Source: Streptomyces daqingensis
GTDB lineage: Bacteria; Actinomycetota; Actinomycetes; Streptomycetales; Streptomycetaceae
Direction of reading: 5' to 3'
Length of the DNA: 64,000 bases
NCBI RefSeq assembly: GCF_014645895.1
Contig: NZ_BMMP01000001.1
Coordinates: forward strand, 62,001-126,000
A program made the position numbers and the translations under genes. Below the pieces are notes generated by a model that worked only from the letters and a program-made list of their open reading frames with translations, made no database searches and was not told the DNA's origin. Position 1 is the stretch's first letter; the number at the start of each line of letters is the position of its first letter. Positions 25,247 through 34,453 of the stretch are shown here, piece by piece.

Positions 25247-27775
25247 TCACAGCTGGCCCACGGACGTCACCTTGATCACGGCGCGCCCCTCCTCGTCCGA
25301 AGCAGTGAGATCCACCTCCGCGGAGATGCCCCAGTCGTGATCGCCGGAGGGGTCGGCGAAAGTCTGCCGGACCCGCCACAGCGCCTCCTCTGGGACCTCT
25401 TCGATCTGGAGGAGGCGCGGTCCCCGGGCGTCGGGTCCGGTGCCGAGGTCGTCGTACTCGTCCCAGTAGGCGTCCATGGCCTCTCCCCACGCGTCCTCGT
25501 CCCAGCCGGCGTCGGCGTCGAGTTCACCCAGCTCGGCCACCTTGTCGAGGGCGGCGAGTTCGACCCGACGGAACATGGCGTTCCGTACGAGGACCCGGAA
25601 CGCGCGTGCGTTCGCGGTGACCGGCTTGACCTGATCGGCCCGCTCCTGCGCCTCCTCCGCGTTCTCGTCCTCGGGATTGGCCAGCTGCTCCCACTCGTCG
25701 AGCAGGCTGGAGTCGACCTGGCGGACCATCTCGCCGAGCCACTCGATGATGTCCTGGAAGTCTTCGGACTTCTTCTCGTCGGGGACGGTGTGCTCCAGCG
25801 CCTTGTAGGCGCCGGCGAGATAGCGCAGCACGATGCCCTCCGTGCGCGCGAGTTCGTAGAAGGAGACGAACTCGGAGAAGGTCATCGCCTTCTCGTACAT
25901 GTCGCGGACGACGGACTTGGGCGCGAGAGGGTGGTCGCCCACCCACGGGTGCGACTTGCGGTAGAGGCCGTAGGCGTGGAAGAGCAACTCCTCCAGCGGA
26001 CGGGGGTGGCTGATGTCCATCAGCCGTTCCATGCGCTCCTCGTACTCGATGCCCTCCGCCTTCATCTCGGCGACGGCCTCGCCCTTGGCCTTGTTGGTCT
26101 GGGCGGCGAGGATCTGCCGAGGGTCGTCGAGGGTCGACTCGACGACGGACACCATGTCCAGCGCGTAGGACGGCGACTCGGGGTCCAGCAGCTCGAACGA
26201 GGCCAGCGCGAAAGTCGAGAGGGGCTGGTTGAGCGCGAAGTCCTGCTGGAGGTCCACGGTGAGGCGGATGGTCCGGCCCTGCGCGTCCGGCTCGTCCAGC
26301 TGCTCGACGACTCCGCCGTCCAGCAGCGACCGGTAGATGGCGATGGCCCGGCGGATGTGGCGGAGCTGCGAGCGGCGGTCCTCGTGGTTGTCCTCCAGCA
26401 GCTTCCGCATCTGGCTGAAGGCGTCGCCCGGCCGGGCGATCACGGAGAGCAGCATCGCGTGCGTCACGCGGAAGCGGGAGTTGAGCGGTTCCGGATCGGA
26501 GGCGATCAGCTTCTCGAAGGTCTGCTGGCCCCAGTTGACGAAGCCCTCCGGCGCCTTCTTCCGGACGACCTTGCGGCGCTTCTTCGGGTCGTCCCCGGCT
26601 TTGGCGAGTGCCTTCTCGTTCTCGACGACGTGCTCGGGAGCCTGGGCGACGACGAAGCCGGAGGTGTCGAACCCGGCGCGGCCCGCACGGCCGGCGATCT
26701 GGTGGAACTCCCTGGCCCGCAGGGTGCGGACGCGCGTCCCGTCGTACTTGGTGAGGGCGGTGAACAGCACAGTGCGGATGGGCACGTTGACTCCGACGCC
26801 CAGCGTGTCCGTCCCGCAGATGACCTTCAACAGCCCCGCCTGGGCGAGGCGTTCGACCAGGCGGCGGTACTTGGGCAGCATGCCCGCGTGGTGCACACCG
26901 ATGCCGTGGCGCACGTAGCGGGAGAGATTGCGGCCGAAGCGGGTGGTGAAGCGGAAGTTGCCGATGATCTTGGCGATCTCGTCCTTCTCGGCGCGGGTGC
27001 ACATGTTGATGCTCATCAGCGCCTGCGCACGCTCCACGGCCTGAGCCTGCGTGAAGTGCACGATGTAGACGGGCGCCTGACGGGTCTCCAGCAGTTCGGT
27101 GACCGTCTCGGTGAGGGAGGTGGTCCGGTACTCGTAGGAGAGGGGGACGGGCCGGCTGGCCGACTTCACGACCGCCGTGTCGCGCCCTGTACGCCGTGTC
27201 AGGTCCTCTTCGAACCGTGTGACGTCTCCGAGAGTCGCCGACATCAGCACGAACTGCGCGTTCGGCAGTTCCAGGAGCGGAATCTGCCAGGCCCAGCCGC
27301 GGTCGGGCTCCGCGTAGAAGTGGAACTCGTCCATCACCACCTGACCGACGTCCGCGTCGGCTCCGTCGCGCAGCGCGATGGACGCGAGCACCTCGGCCGT
27401 GCAGCAGATGACGGGAGCGTCGGCGTTGACGGAGGCGTCGCCCGTGAGCATGCCGACGTTCTCGGTGCCGAAGATCTTGCACAGGTCGAAGAACTTCTCC
27501 GAGACCAGTGCCTTGATCGGCGCGGTGTAGAAGGTCACCTCGTCCCGGGCGAGAGCCGTGAAGTGAGCACCGGCGGCGACCAGGCTCTTCCCCGAGCCGG
27601 TCGGGGTCGAAAGGATCACGTTCGCGCCGGAGACAACCTCGATCAGCGCCTCCTCCTGTGCCGGATAGAGGGAGATCCCCCTCTCCTCGGCCCAGCCCGC
27701 GAAGGCTTCGTAGAGCGCGTCGGGCTCGGCGTCGTCCGGCATCTGATCGATAAGGGTGGCTGTCACGCCCCCCAT
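25247..27775 (-). CDS. Ski2/Mtr4-like DEAD/DEAH-box RNA helicase (DUF3516 C-terminus)
   Basis: An 842-aa superfamily 2 helicase. Motif I is ILSTPTGSGKSLVAAG, motif II is VVMDEFHFYAEPDRG, motif III is LMSATLGDVT and motif VI is HQIAGRAGRAGFDTSG. The C-terminal ~350 residues match the actinobacterial extension (DUF3516) and end in ISAEVDLTASDEEG. It probably unwinds structured RNA in turnover or processing. I chose ATG 27775 because GGGAGG lies five bases upstream; the frame is open to 27826. Confidence 0.9.
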   Translation of the reverse strand: MGGVTATLIDQMPDDAEPDALYEAFAGWAEERGISLYPAQEEALIEVVSGANVILSTPTGSGKSLVAAGAHFTALARDEVTFYTAPIKALVSEKFFDLCKIFGTENVGMLTGDASVNADAPVICCTAEVLASIALRDGADADVGQVVMDEFHFYAEPDRGWAWQIPLLELPNAQFVLMSATLGDVTRFEEDLTRRTGRDTAVVKSASRPVPLSYEYRTTSLTETVTELLETRQAPVYIVHFTQAQAVERAQALMSINMCTRAEKDEIAKIIGNFRFTTRFGRNLSRYVRHGIGVHHAGMLPKYRRLVERLAQAGLLKVICGTDTLGVGVNVPIRTVLFTALTKYDGTRVRTLRAREFHQIAGRAGRAGFDTSGFVVAQAPEHVVENEKALAKAGDDPKKRRKVVRKKAPEGFVNWGQQTFEKLIASDPEPLNSRFRVTHAMLLSVIARPGDAFSQMRKLLEDNHEDRRSQLRHIRRAIAIYRSLLDGGVVEQLDEPDAQGRTIRLTVDLQQDFALNQPLSTFALASFELLDPESPSYALDMVSVVESTLDDPRQILAAQTNKAKGEAVAEMKAEGIEYEERMERLMDISHPRPLEELLFHAYGLYRKSHPWVGDHPLAPKSVVRDMYEKAMTFSEFVSFYELARTEGIVLRYLAGAYKALEHTVPDEKKSEDFQDIIEWLGEMVRQVDSSLLDEWEQLANPEDENAEEAQERADQVKPVTANARAFRVLVRNAMFRRVELAALDKVAELGELDADAGWDEDAWGEAMDAYWDEYDDLGTGPDARGPRLLQIEEVPEEALWRVRQTFADPSGDHDWGISAEVDLTASDEEGRAVIKVTSVGQL

Positions 27776-27959
27776 ACTGCCTCCCTCGGTCGCGGATACG
27801 GGAACCGGTGCTCGCGTGCTGATCATCTGCCGATACGCTGTGACGCCGGCCAGGCGTCAGAGGAACGGCCCATCACGGCGCCGACGGTGGTCAGTTGGCG
27901 GCCGGAGCCGGATGCGGAGCACGGCACCGGTGACAGAGAGAAGGCGGGGGAGACAGAAC

Positions 27960-28754
27960 ATGATGGGACCGGCGCATTCGCTGTCAGGAGCGGCGGCCTG
28001 GCTCGGAGCTGGAGCGGCCGCGGCTGCGCTGGACCACCCGATGCCCTGGCCCGTCCTTCTCGCGGGAACGCTGATCTGCTCCGGCGCCGCGCTGGCCCCC
28101 GACCTCGACCACAGGTCGGCGACGATATCCCGCGCCTTCGGTCCGATCTCCAGGGCGTTGTGCGGTGTGATCGACAAGATCTCGGAGAGCGTTTACAACG
28201 CGACGCGCAGCGGCGGGGAGCGCCGCCGCTCCGGCGGCCACCGGACGCTCACCCACACCTGGCCCTGGGCGCTCTTCCTCGGAGTCGGATTCTCCGCTGC
28301 GGCGGTCTTCGGCGGGCGCTGGGCAGTGCTGGTGATCCTCTTCATCCACATGGTGCTCGCGGTGGAAGGCCTCCTGTGGCGTGCGGCCCGTGTCTCCTCC
28401 GACGTGCTGGTCTGGCTGCTCGGGGCGACGAGCGCCTGGTCGCTCGCGGGAGTCCTCGACCAGCCCGGCAACGGATCCGACTGGCTGTTCTCGGGCCCCG
28501 GGCAGGAGTACCTGTGGCTGGGGCTGCCCATCGTGCTGGGCGCGCTCGTCCACAACATCGGGGACGCGATCACGATCTCCGGGTGCCCCGTCCTCTGGCC
28601 CGTGCCGATAAATGGGAAGCGCTGGTACCCGCTGGGCACACCGAAGTTCATGCGGTTCCGGGCAGGAGCATGGGTGGAGACGCGGGTGCTGATGCCGCTC
28701 TTCATGGTGCTCGGCGGGGCGGGCTGCCTGGTGGCCCTCGGCTTCCTCGGCTGA
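27960..28754 (+). CDS. LexA-binding/YdjM-type membrane-bound metal-dependent hydrolase
   Basis: A 264-aa integral membrane protein (YdjM/DUF457 family). The N-terminal GPAHSLSGAAAW, the LAPDLDH motif and the SGGHRTLTHTWPW motif supply the His/Asp ligands expected for a metal-dependent phospholipase-like hydrolase. About six hydrophobic stretches follow, with HNIGDAITISGCPVLWPVP near the end. It starts at ATG 27960 behind GGGGGAGA. It is divergent from the helicase. The physiological substrate is not known for the family. Confidence 0.85.
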   Translation: MMGPAHSLSGAAAWLGAGAAAAALDHPMPWPVLLAGTLICSGAALAPDLDHRSATISRAFGPISRALCGVIDKISESVYNATRSGGERRRSGGHRTLTHTWPWALFLGVGFSAAAVFGGRWAVLVILFIHMVLAVEGLLWRAARVSSDVLVWLLGATSAWSLAGVLDQPGNGSDWLFSGPGQEYLWLGLPIVLGALVHNIGDAITISGCPVLWPVPINGKRWYPLGTPKFMRFRAGAWVETRVLMPLFMVLGGAGCLVALGFLG

Positions 28755-28816
28755 GCGTGCCCGCTCGCCTCTCTGGCCACCGATCGGTTTCTCGCGCGAC
28801 CCGGCGCCGAGGTGCC

Positions 28817-28822
28817 TAGAGT
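28817..28822 (+). promoter_or_regulatory. Leaderless -10 box for the YdcF gene
   Basis: TAGAGT ends 6 bases before the ATG at 28829, so transcription should start at or next to the A of the start codon. No Shine-Dalgarno sequence is present. Confidence 0.55.
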
Positions 28823-28828
28823 CGCCGC

Positions 28829-29461
28829 ATGCGGCGATGGACAGCACTGGCGATCGGAGGGGCTGCGACCCTGGTCTGGGGCGAATGCCTGAACTGGCGC
28901 TGGTCCCGAGCCCTTGTGGGGAACAGCGCGGGCGGTTCGGTGGCCGTGGTGGTGTTGGGCTACCGCAACACCCAGGCCACGGCGAACTTGGTCAACCGGT
29001 GGCGCGTCCGCGCTGGAATCCGCTCCATCGCCGCTGATGATGCGCGGCGGACTTGCGTGATCTTCAGTGGCGGCGCGACCGGCACCGGAACCGGCACCAC
29101 GGAGGCTCAGGTGATGGCCCACTACGCGAAGTCTGTGCTCGGGTTCGACGGCACGGTGCTCCTCGAAGACCAGAGCACGACGACGTGGGAGAACATCATC
29201 AACGTCATCCCACTCCTCGAAGACGCGGACCGCGTCAAGATCGTCTCGCAGCCGGCCCATGCGCTCAAGGCGCGCGTGTACTTGCGGCGGCAGCGCCCGG
29301 ACCTCGCTCAGAGACTGGTGCCTGCGGACGACTACCGTCCCGGCGAGCGGATCTTCGTCAAACCGTTGCTGGCCCTGTACGGGCTGTGGGCACTACACGG
29401 TCTCAGGGCCGACGAACACGTGGTCGCGCCGGAGGAAGGCGCTGGCGGCCACCGCCCGTAG
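28829..29461 (+). CDS. YdcF/SanA-like (DUF218) protein
   Basis: A 210-aa protein. A short hydrophobic N-terminus (WTALAIGGAATLVWGECLNW) may be a membrane anchor. The DUF218 core follows: VAVVVLGYRNT, CVIFSGGATGTGTGTTEAQV (the conserved SGG and E), LLEDQSTTTWENIINVIPLL and VSQPAHALKARVYLRRQRPD. In other bacteria the family (SanA, ElyC) influences envelope integrity; its chemistry is unclear. Probably translated from a leaderless mRNA. Confidence 0.85.
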   Translation: MRRWTALAIGGAATLVWGECLNWRWSRALVGNSAGGSVAVVVLGYRNTQATANLVNRWRVRAGIRSIAADDARRTCVIFSGGATGTGTGTTEAQVMAHYAKSVLGFDGTVLLEDQSTTTWENIINVIPLLEDADRVKIVSQPAHALKARVYLRRQRPDLAQRLVPADDYRPGERIFVKPLLALYGLWALHGLRADEHVVAPEEGAGGHRP

Positions 29462-29608
29462 CTCACCGTCAACTCCCGGCGTCATCAGACGGCGCCGCCG
29501 CACACCTCCGCATCGGCGGTCTTTGCGGGCTTCAACCGCCGCATAGCGGTGAACTGTTGCGACTTTCATGAGTGAATGTCCTGCGACCGCGCGGCCCCTG
29601 AAGAGACG

Positions 29609-29704
29609 TCACGCGTCACGACGGCGCAGACGAACCCTGCCGTGACGCCCGAGACGCCCGGACCGCGACGACCAGAGTTGACGGCGGCGGCTTCACGCGT
29701 CACG
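29609..29704. repeat. Pair of 12-bp direct repeats, TCACGCGTCACG
   Basis: Exact copies lie at 29609-29620 and 29693-29704, 84 bases apart, each holding a near-palindromic GTCACGCGTCAC-like core. A related CGTGACG occurs between them at about 29641. They may be binding sites; nothing downstream is obviously controlled. Confidence 0.5.
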
Positions 29705-29824
29705 CCGCAGGACCTGCCCACGGACGACGACAGGTGCAGGAGGGATCTCACCCCCCCCGTCCGCCTACCCGTCGTTCGCCGGTGCCTCGGCGCCTCCCGG
29801 TCCGTCCCAGGGAGGCTCCCGGGT

Positions 29825-30066
29825 CCTGGGCGGCGAGTTCCAGCTCGGCCAGGGCACGACGTTTGGATCTTCGCGGGCTTGCGACGCCCAGCCCGCCCGT
29901 CTGCTGCGTTGTCGGAGTCGCCCGGGTACTCCCCTGGCCTTCGGCATGGGGGACCCCAAGTACGAGGGCGATCCTCCGCCTGGCATCTGGACGCACCGGA
30001 CGCCGCTCGCCGAACCACGAAGATCCAAACAACGCACCCCTAGGGCCGAGCCGGACTCAACCCTGG
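29825..30066. repeat. MITE-like foldback element with imperfect ~50-bp inverted ends
   Basis: A perfect 13-bp core, GTTTGGATCTTCG (29861-29873), recurs inverted at 30018-30030. Similarity extends outward: CCAGCTCGGCC (29840-29850) against CCGGCTCGGCC (inverted, 30044-30054), and CCTGGG (29825) against CCAGGG (inverted, 30061-30066). Inside is a smaller foldback around 29931-29958 (CCCCTGG..GGGG). No coding capacity and no obvious target duplication. The architecture fits a non-autonomous repeat or a family of structured intergenic elements. Confidence 0.6.
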
Positions 30067-30100
30067 CCGAACCGAAACCTTGCCGTCTCCGGGGCCGGAA

Positions 30101-31891
30101 TCAGCCGTGCCAGGAGCGCCAGAGGGCCGCGTAGGCGCCGTCCGCCTCCACGAGCGCTTCATGGCCGCCCAGTTCGCTGATCCTGCCATCCTCCACGACG
30201 GCGATCACGTCGGCGTCGTGCGCGGTGTGCAGCCGGTGGGCGATCGCGACGACGGTACGTCCGTCGAGGACACGCGCCAGTGACCGCTCCAGGTGCCGGG
30301 CGGCACGCGGGTCAAGCAGAGACGTCGCCTCGTCCAGTACGAGAGTGTGCGGGTCGGCGAGGACGAGACGTGCGAGGGCGATCTGCTGCGCCTGCGCCGG
30401 GGTCACCGACAACCCGCCCGAGCCGATCTCGCTGTCCAGCCCGTCGGGCAGGGCGCGCGCCCAGGTGCCGGCGTCCACCGCGCCAAGCGCGGCCCACAGC
30501 TCGGCGTCGTCCGCGCCGGTCCTCGCCAGCAGGAGGTTGTCCCGCAGCGTCCCCACGAAGACGTGGTGCTCCTGGTTCACCAGCGCCACGTGCTGCCGCA
30601 CCCGCTCCGCGGGCATTCGGGCCAACTCGGCATCTCCCAAGGCGACTTGCCCGGTCCGTGGGCCGTAGATCCCCGCCAGTAGCCGTCCGAGCGTGGACTT
30701 GCCCGCCCCCGACGGTCCGACGAGTGCCACTCGTGTCCCCCGGGGCACGCTCAGCGTCACCCCGTGCAGTACGTCCGTCCCCTCGCGGTAGCCGAACCGG
30801 ACGTCCTGAGCGGCGAGTTCCCGTCCGGCAGGAGTGAGATCCTCCTCCCCGGAGTCGGGTTCGATCTCGCGTACACCCACCAGGCGTCCCAGCGACACCT
30901 GAGCGACCTGGAGCTCGTCGTACCAGCGCAGGATCATCCCGATGGGTTCGAAGAGCATCTGCGACAGCAGCGCCCCGGTGGTCAGCTGGCCCACGTCCAT
31001 CCAGCCCCGCAGGACGAACACGCCGCCCAGCAGCAGAACCGCCGACGTGAGCAGCACGTTGCTGACGTTCACGACGGGGAAGAGGACCGAACGCAGCCAC
31101 AGCGTGTAGCGCTCCCACGCCGTCCACTCGGCGATCCGCCTCTCGGACAGCGCGATTCGCCTCGCGCCCAGCTGGTGCGCCTCGACGGTGCGACCCGCGT
31201 CCACCGTCTCCGCCAGTGCGCCGGCGACAGCCGCATAGCCTGCGGCCTCGGAACGGTAGGCGGCGGGAGCCCTGCGGTAGTACCAGCGGCTTCCGATCAG
31301 CAGCACGGGAAGCGCGACGAGCACGGCGAGGGCCAGCGGCGGCGCGGTCGCGGTGAGAGCCCCCACCAGCAGCGCGGTCCACACGACGCCGATCGACAGC
31401 TGCGGTACGGCTTCGCGCATCGCGTTCGCCAGCCGGTCGATGTCCGTGGTGATCCGGGAGAGGAGGTCGCCCGTGCCGGCCCGTTCGAGGACGCCGGGCG
31501 GGAGGGCCACCGACCTGACGAGGAAGTCTTCCCGCAGATCGGCGAGCATCTCCTCGCCCAGCATGGCGCCGCGCAGGCGCACCTCCCGCACGAAGAACGT
31601 CTGGACGGCGAGCGCGAACACGAACAGGCCGACGACCCTGCCCAGTTGCAGGTCTCTCGACCCCGCGGACAGGTCCTCCACGAGGCCGCCCAGCAGGTAT
31701 GGGCCCACCATGGAGGCGAGCACCGCGACGGAGTTGACCGCGATGAGCCTGAGGAAGGCCCGCCGGTGGCGCCGGAGCAGCTCGGCCACGTACGTCCGCA
31801 CTGTCGCGGTCCCGCCGACCGGGAGGGTTGTGGCGTTCTCCGTATCCGCCGGATCGTAGGAGGGCAGTGGGGCACCGATGGCCGCTGTCAT
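30101..31891 (-). CDS. ABC exporter half-transporter, subunit 2 (intact Walker A, degenerate signature)
   Basis: A 596-aa fusion of a six-helix ABC membrane domain (~residues 30-320) and an ATPase domain. Walker A is canonical (LVGPSGAGKSTLGRLL), Walker B is TLVLDEATSLLD and the switch His is in VVAIAHRLHT. The signature motif reads LSVTPAQAQQ instead of LSGGQ. Its start overlaps the stop of the upstream ABC gene by 4 bases, so the two are made together, probably as a heterodimer. Substrate unknown. Confidence 0.92.
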   Translation of the reverse strand: MTAAIGAPLPSYDPADTENATTLPVGGTATVRTYVAELLRRHRRAFLRLIAVNSVAVLASMVGPYLLGGLVEDLSAGSRDLQLGRVVGLFVFALAVQTFFVREVRLRGAMLGEEMLADLREDFLVRSVALPPGVLERAGTGDLLSRITTDIDRLANAMREAVPQLSIGVVWTALLVGALTATAPPLALAVLVALPVLLIGSRWYYRRAPAAYRSEAAGYAAVAGALAETVDAGRTVEAHQLGARRIALSERRIAEWTAWERYTLWLRSVLFPVVNVSNVLLTSAVLLLGGVFVLRGWMDVGQLTTGALLSQMLFEPIGMILRWYDELQVAQVSLGRLVGVREIEPDSGEEDLTPAGRELAAQDVRFGYREGTDVLHGVTLSVPRGTRVALVGPSGAGKSTLGRLLAGIYGPRTGQVALGDAELARMPAERVRQHVALVNQEHHVFVGTLRDNLLLARTGADDAELWAALGAVDAGTWARALPDGLDSEIGSGGLSVTPAQAQQIALARLVLADPHTLVLDEATSLLDPRAARHLERSLARVLDGRTVVAIAHRLHTAHDADVIAVVEDGRISELGGHEALVEADGAYAALWRSWHG

Positions 31892-33993
31892 GCCCGCTCA
31901 GCTCCTTCCGCCGGGGCAAGCTCCCCGCGTTCGCCTGTTGCTGCGCTACCGTCCGCTGCTTGCGCCCCGACCGGTGCTTCGGACCCCTCCGCTGCGCTGT
32001 CGAGTACGTCGACCACTTCGACGGCCTCGCCCGCGGCCAGATCGCGGAGCGCACCCGCCGCTTCGGCAGAGCGGGCCGCGGCCGCCTCGTCGCCGACGGC
32101 GGTGAATGCCGCGGTGGCGGTGCCTGATGCGATGGATCGACCGGCGAGCTCTCCGCCCTCCGGGGTGCCTCCGTCCGAGCCGGGCGCCTCGCCCTCCTCG
32201 GGCTCGCGGGTGACGATGGAGCGGTATGCGGCGTGGCCGTGCAGCAGTTCGGGGTGCGAGCCGGTCGCCACCACCTGTTCGCCCTGGACGAGAACGACCG
32301 AGTCCGCCCGGTCCAGCATCAGCGGGCTGGAGGAGAAGACGACGGTCGTACGTCCCGCCCGGATCTCCCGCAGACCGTCGGCGATGCGTGCCTCTGTGTG
32401 CGCGTCGACGGCCGAAGTCGGCTCGTCCAGCACCAGCACCCGGGGGCACGCGACGAGTGAGCGGGCGAGCGCCAGCCGTTGCCGCTGCCCGCCAGAGAGT
32501 GAGCGTCCGCGTTCCGTGACGGAGGCGCTCAAGGCGTCGCCGTCCGCCTCGGGGCTGCCCTGGACCAGAGCGTCGAGCACGTCGCCGCACTCGGCCGCTC
32601 GGAGCGCGTGCCGCGCGGACACCTCTCCGGACGAGGGCACGTCGAGCAGTTCGCGCACCGTCCCGGACAGCAGCACGGGGTCCTTGTCCTGTACCAGCAC
32701 CGCGGCGCGCACCGCTGCCAGCGGCTGCTCGTCCAGTGGCACGCCGCCGAGGCGCACCGACACGGCGCCGGTGCTGTCCGGCGGGTGCCCGCCGAGCCGG
32801 TCCGCCAGCTTCCCCGCCGCGTCCGGGTCGCCGCACACGACGGCCGTGAGCTTCCCTTCCGGCGCCCGCAACCCGGTGACAGGGTCGTAGAGGTCGCCGT
32901 CGAGCGCGTCCGCCTCCGGAGGCCTTCCGCGGCTGCCTGCGCTCCGCCCGCCGGCCGGCGAGACACCGTCCGTCACTGCCCCGTCGGCGTCCTCGGTGCC
33001 GCGCCGCAGTGACAGCACTCGCGTGGCGCGCTGGGCCGAGGGACGTGAGAAGGAGTAAGCCATGGCGAATTCCTGGAAGAGCCGGAGAGGGAACAGCAGG
33101 AAGGTCACCGCCCCGTAGACGGTGACGAGTTCGCCCACACCGATGCGCCCGTCGAGAGCGAGCCGCGCACCGTGCCAGACCACTGCCAGAAGCAGCAGAC
33201 CGGGCAGGGCGACCTGGATCGCCTCGATCAGCGCCCACATGCGCGCCGTGCGCACCGCCGCGCGCCGGACCTCCTGCGAGGCGGTGCGGTAGCGCGTCAG
33301 GAACAGCTCCTCGCCTCCGATGCCCCGCAGCACGCGCAGTCCGGCGACGGTGTCGGCGGCCAGCTCCGTGGCGCGTCCGGCCTTCTCCCGCTGCAGGTCG
33401 GCGCGGCGCGTCGCCCGGGGGAGCAGCGGCAGCACGGTGACCGCGAGCACCGCCATCCCGCACGTGACGAGCAGCCCCAACTGCGGTTCGTAGACGACCA
33501 GTCCGGCGCACACTCCGGTCGCGCCCAGCAGAGCGGCGCTGAACCGGGACGCCGACTCCACGCACCAGCCGATCTTCTCGATGTCGCCGGTCGAGACGGC
33601 CACCACTTCGCCGGCGGCGACCCGTTGGGTGAGCGTGGCTCCCAGGGCCGCCGTCCTGCGGGCCAGCAACTGCTGCACCCTGGCGGCGGCGGTCACCCAG
33701 TTGGTGATGGCCGTGCGGTGGAGCATGGTGTCGCCCAGGGTGACGGTGAGCGCGAGGACCGCCATCAAAGCCCCGGCCCGCAGCAGTCCCGCCCCGGACC
33801 TCTCGACGACCGCTTCGACGGCTAGGCCCACGACGGCCGGTACGGAGGCGACCGACGCCATGTGGAGGGTGCCCCAGCCCAGGGACTTGGCCTGCCCTCC
33901 GAGTTGCATGCGGCCCAGCCACAGCAGGAAGCGGGGGCCGGTCCGTACATCGGGGACGCCGGGGTCGGTATACGGAAGGTCGCGAATCTGCAT
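31888..33993 (-). CDS. ABC exporter half-transporter, subunit 1 (degenerate Walker A, intact signature)
   Basis: A 701-aa ABC membrane-ATPase fusion. The membrane domain covers residues ~20-320. The ATPase domain has an abnormal P-loop, CGDPDAAGKLADRL, where the Ser/Thr after Lys is Leu. The signature (RSLSGGQRQRLALARS) and Walker B (VLVLDEPTSAVD) are intact. The switch His is replaced (TVVFSSSPLM). A ~100-residue Ala/Glu-rich tail follows the ATPase. Together with the downstream subunit this gives one consensus and one degenerate ATP site, as in known heterodimeric exporters. Confidence 0.92.
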   Translation of the reverse strand: MQIRDLPYTDPGVPDVRTGPRFLLWLGRMQLGGQAKSLGWGTLHMASVASVPAVVGLAVEAVVERSGAGLLRAGALMAVLALTVTLGDTMLHRTAITNWVTAAARVQQLLARRTAALGATLTQRVAAGEVVAVSTGDIEKIGWCVESASRFSAALLGATGVCAGLVVYEPQLGLLVTCGMAVLAVTVLPLLPRATRRADLQREKAGRATELAADTVAGLRVLRGIGGEELFLTRYRTASQEVRRAAVRTARMWALIEAIQVALPGLLLLAVVWHGARLALDGRIGVGELVTVYGAVTFLLFPLRLFQEFAMAYSFSRPSAQRATRVLSLRRGTEDADGAVTDGVSPAGGRSAGSRGRPPEADALDGDLYDPVTGLRAPEGKLTAVVCGDPDAAGKLADRLGGHPPDSTGAVSVRLGGVPLDEQPLAAVRAAVLVQDKDPVLLSGTVRELLDVPSSGEVSARHALRAAECGDVLDALVQGSPEADGDALSASVTERGRSLSGGQRQRLALARSLVACPRVLVLDEPTSAVDAHTEARIADGLREIRAGRTTVVFSSSPLMLDRADSVVLVQGEQVVATGSHPELLHGHAAYRSIVTREPEEGEAPGSDGGTPEGGELAGRSIASGTATAAFTAVGDEAAAARSAEAAGALRDLAAGEAVEVVDVLDSAAEGSEAPVGAQAADGSAATGERGELAPAEGAERA

Positions 33994-34453
33994 GACGTCC
34001 CATGCTGGTCGAGGGTGGTGTGGAGCGGTCGGGGCGGTGCATGGCGTGCACGCCGGGAGGGCAGGGCGCGGCGTACCGGGTCGGCCGGGTCAGGTCTCAG
34101 AGGGTCAGGTTGCGGAGGCCGGTGGAAGAGGGCCAGGTCACGGCGGGACGGAGGTGTTGCGGCCGCCCGGCCCAGACTTGCTGCGTCGGGTCCGTGACGC
34201 AACGGGTTTTTTCCGGGTGCGTCCGCCGTCTGGCGGGCCCCTGCGTCCGCCGCCCCGCCGCCCCGCCGTCCCTTGGCCTCCACGTCCGCTTCCGCCGTCT
34301 GTGCACCGCCCCCTGTCCGGTACTGCCGTCATCTCCGGTACCGCCGTCGGTGCCGTCCGCCGCAAGTGGCGCCGCAGGCAAGGGACCTGGGGTCCGCCGG
34401 CTGCGGGAGCCCGTCCGGTACGCCCCGTCCTGGGGGAGTGCGAGCATGGAGGC
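33994..34453. other. Divergent gap between ABC exporter and L,D-transpeptidase
   Basis: 460 bases with no credible gene. A hairpin TGCGTC (34182-34187) / GACGCA (34196-34201) is followed by ACGGG and six T residues (34207-34212). On the plus strand it looks like an intrinsic terminator or attenuator, rare in such GC-rich DNA. Promoters for both flanking genes must lie here but I cannot point to them, except the -10-like box before 34454. Confidence 0.4.

Larger units (their letters stand above)
29462..30100. other. 639-base gene-free region with hairpin, direct repeats and a foldback element
   Basis: I find no credible gene; the open frames on both strands lack starts and conserved character. 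Contents in order: a CCGCCG/CGGCGG hairpin (29495-29519) followed by TCTTTG, likely the YdcF terminator; two identical TCACGCGTCACG motifs; then a foldback element described separately. The right end is only 35 bases from the stop of the ABC-transporter gene. Confidence 0.6.

Noticed and set aside
29576..30043. Several 90-155-codon frames in the gap before the ABC exporter
   Set aside because: Their composition follows the inverted repeat, they lie on both strands of the same sequence, and none has a start signal; they are explained by the foldback element.
31888..33993. Degenerate P-loop considered a sequencing error or pseudogene
   Set aside because: The frame is intact, the other motifs are well kept, and the partner subunit shows the matching degenerate signature, so the change looks functional.
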